From an uncultured Kouleothrix sp. (GTDB lineage Bacteria > Chloroflexota > Chloroflexia > Chloroflexales > Roseiflexaceae): a DNA stretch of 6,201 bases. The stretch is taken from the NCBI GenBank assembly GCA_937858455.1, contig CALLYN010000510.1, forward strand, positions 1-6,201, written 5' to 3'. Positions 4,439 to 6,201 of the stretch are shown here, one piece after another (the stretch's first letter is position 1; each line of letters starts with the position of its first letter). A program made the position numbers and the translations under genes. Under the pieces are notes generated by a model. The model was not told the origin of the DNA and did no database searches. It was given only the letters and a program-made list of their open reading frames with translations.

Positions 4439-6201
4439 GCTTGCCGAAACAACCACCCGGCCGGTCGCGGGTATGCGCCACGACCCAGCCGCTGATCTGT
4501 GGAATGACGTCGTCGCGGTGTGCCGGCGCATCCCGCCGCTCTGGCCGCTGGGCGAGTATGTCGCCGTCAACCCTTTTCTGGGCTTCGCCGGGCGCCCGCT
4601 GGCCGAGGCGGCGCGCATCGTGCGCGACGGCTTGGGCGGCCAGGTGCTGCCGGGCATTGAGTTCTACCGGGCGCGCTGGCGCGACGGCGCGTTTGGCGCC
4701 GCCGACATTGCGGCGGCAGCGGTGCGCGCCGGCCACGATCCAACCGCGCTCCAGGCGATCCTCGCGGGCGCGCAGCCCATGCCGATGCGCGAAGCCGCCG
4801 CCGTCGAGACATTCGCCGAGCAGCACGACCGGCGCTACGGCGGCGAGTGGAGCGACACCCTGGCACGCCACACGGCGCTGTGGTGCGCCGCGCACGCAGC
4901 CCAGCCGGCCACCTGCGACGGCGGCCTGTTTGCGACGTGGCGCGCCGCCGCGCCAATCGACCGCTCGCTCGAGATCGCGGGGCTGGAAGGCTGGCGGTCG
5001 TGGGCGCGCGAGCTGCCCAGCCAGCCGCTCGATGCGCTCGCAGAGGTACTCGCGCGGCGAAAGGTGCCTGGCTCGCAGCGCACCGAGTACCTGTACCGGC
5101 TGCTGGCCGGCGTCTACGGCTGGGCCGCGTACCTGCGCCGCGAAGCGTGGCAGCACGAAGACCAGCCGGGCGCGGTGCTCGATCTGCTGGCAATCCGCGC
5201 CTGCGCCGACGCGGCAGTGGCCGAGCTGGCCCCGCGGCGCGGCGGCCTACGCCCGAGCGCCGCGCCGCCGGCGCTCGAAGACGAAGCCACGCTCGAGGTG
5301 TTTCAAGATGCACTCGAGCAGGGCTACGCTCGCCGGCTGCTTGGCGCGCTGAACCCACCGGCGCCGGAAGCGCACGGCGAGCGGCCGGCCGCCCAGGCGA
5401 TCTTCTGCATCGACGTGCGCTCGGAGCCACTGCGGCGGCACCTCGAAGCCCAGGCGCCTACAGTCGAGACGCGCGGCTTCGCCGGCTTCTTTGGCGTGAG
5501 CATCGACTGGGCGAGCGGTGGCAGCAGCAGTGCGCGCTGCCCGGTGCTCCTGTCGCCTGCGGTACGCCTCGAAGCGCCAGCAGCCAACAGCGCCGGCCCA
5601 ACGCTGCTGAAACACCTGCTGGCCACCCCAGCCGCGTTCTCAGTGGTCGAGACGCTGGGCGCGGCCTATGGGCTCGCGCTGGCGGGGGATGCCCTGCGGC
5701 TGCTGCGCGCGCGCCGCGTCGACGAGGGCCAGCTGCCGATCGCGCTCGAGCCGGGCGCGCGCGGCGGCATCGCGCTGGGCCAGCGGCTCGATCTGGCAGC
5801 CGGCATGCTGAAAAACATGGGGATGCGCGGCCCGTACGCGCGGCTGGTGCTGCTATGCGGGCACGCCGGCCAGAGCGAAAACAACCCGCACGCCGCCGGG
5901 CTCGATTGTGGCGCGTGCGGCGGCCATGGCGGCCAGCTGAATGCGCGCGTAGCCGCCGCGCTGCTGAACGACCCCGCCGTGCGCGCGGGGCTGCCGGAAC
6001 GCGGCTTCACGCTGCCCGACGACACCTGGTTCGTACCGGCAGTGCACGATACCACCACCGACGCAGTGCGCCTGCTCGATCGCCAGCGCATACCCGCAAG
6101 CCACCAGCCCGACATCGCGCAGCTCGAGGTCTGGCTCGAGCGCGCTGGTGCGGCCACCCGCGCCGAGCGCGCCCCGGCGCTCGGGGTAGCGCCGCGCGCC
6201 G
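4431..6201 (+). CDS. dabA: DabA (DUF2309/UPF0753), zinc-binding catalytic subunit of the DAB pump, 3' truncated
   Basis: The frame stays open from 4431 to the window end, giving 590 residues of a protein family usually about 750-1000 long, so the C-terminus is outside. DabA is a cytoplasmic, membrane-associated beta-carbonic-anhydrase-like protein that with DabB hydrates CO2 to bicarbonate in one direction. The N-terminal hallmark IPPLWPLGEYVAVNPFLGF (34-52) is present. The zinc site is intact: C326 and D328 in AIFCIDVRSEPLRRHLEA (323-340), H478 in LLCGHAGQSENNPHA (474-488) and C493 in GLDCGACGGHGG (490-501). Relative spacing (C-x-D; His to Cys 15 apart) is the same as the ligands known for Halothiobacillus DabA (C351, D353, H524, C539). 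FSVVETLGAAYG (403-414) matches the conserved segment between them. No transmembrane helix or signal peptide is evident. It overlaps dabB by 8 bases (ATGCTTGA), so stoichiometric expression of the pair is likely. No frameshift or internal stop is seen. Confidence 0.93.
   Translation, partial: MLELAETTTRPVAGMRHDPAADLWNDVVAVCRRIPPLWPLGEYVAVNPFLGFAGRPLAEAARIVRDGLGGQVLPGIEFYRARWRDGAFGAADIAAAAVRAGHDPTALQAILAGAQPMPMREAAAVETFAEQHDRRYGGEWSDTLARHTALWCAAHAAQPATCDGGLFATWRAAAPIDRSLEIAGLEGWRSWARELPSQPLDALAEVLARRKVPGSQRTEYLYRLLAGVYGWAAYLRREAWQHEDQPGAVLDLLAIRACADAAVAELAPRRGGLRPSAAPPALEDEATLEVFQDALEQGYARRLLGALNPPAPEAHGERPAAQAIFCIDVRSEPLRRHLEAQAPTVETRGFAGFFGVSIDWASGGSSSARCPVLLSPAVRLEAPAANSAGPTLLKHLLATPAAFSVVETLGAAYGLALAGDALRLLRARRVDEGQLPIALEPGARGGIALGQRLDLAAGMLKNMGMRGPYARLVLLCGHAGQSENNPHAAGLDCGACGGHGGQLNARVAAALLNDPAVRAGLPERGFTLPDDTWFVPAVHDTTTDAVRLLDRQRIPASHQPDIAQLEVWLERAGAATRAERAPALGVAPRA

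Noticed and set aside
4399..5352. Plus-strand open frame (317 codons) within dabB/dabA
   Set aside because: Ser/Arg/Ala-rich out-of-frame translation; the dabA frame through the same DNA carries all conserved DUF2309 motifs.
4567..5430. Minus-strand open frame (287 codons) opposite dabA
   Set aside because: Arg/Ala/Pro-rich shadow frame without family features.
1..6201. CRISPR array, tRNA, rRNA or insertion sequence
   Set aside because: I looked on both strands and saw no regularly spaced repeats, cloverleaf sequence, rRNA signature, transposase motif or terminal inverted repeats with target duplications.

Overview
The window is high-GC bacterial DNA (about two thirds G+C, judged by eye) that is densely coding. 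It has one partial gene on the minus strand, then five plus-strand genes, and no gene-free stretch longer than about 180 bases. There are no tRNA or rRNA genes, CRISPR arrays or insertion sequences that I can see. The gene content, the strong C/G preference at third codon positions and the repeated TGTGCTA-type extended -10 promoters suggest a Chloroflexota-like (Chloroflexia) chromosome. That assignment is inference from protein style and promoter style, not a database result.

Layout. Positions 1-194 (minus): the start of a Schlafen/AlbA_2-type ATP-binding or DNA-binding domain protein that leaves the window. Positions 195-338: a divergent promoter region. Positions 339-950: a small membrane protein of the DUF2227 'metal-binding' family. 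Positions 951-1127: a leader and possible weak terminators. Positions 1128-2369: a hexameric-type glutamate dehydrogenase, followed by a perfect 16-bp stem-loop. Positions 2520-2807: a 95-residue winged-helix regulator with its own extended -10 promoter. Positions 2808-2956: a short AT-rich control region with a TGATATAAT promoter element overlapped by inverted repeats. Positions 2957-4438 and 4431-6201: two translationally overlapping genes, dabB (NuoL/ND5-like proton-conducting subunit) and dabA (DUF2309, beta-carbonic-anhydrase-like zinc protein). DabA is cut by the window end.

How it fits together. The most substantial unit is dabB-dabA, the DAB dissolved-inorganic-carbon accumulation complex. 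In the studied examples, DabA converts CO2 to bicarbonate vectorially, driven by cation flow through DabB. The predicted zinc ligands of DabA (C326, D328, H478, C493) are all present and spaced as expected. The winged-helix gene upstream and the palindromes on the dab promoter suggest local transcriptional control of inorganic carbon uptake. Glutamate dehydrogenase links carbon and nitrogen metabolism, but nothing in the sequence places it in the same operon. The DAB system itself is already described; what looks new here is its apparent control region and its pairing with this small regulator.
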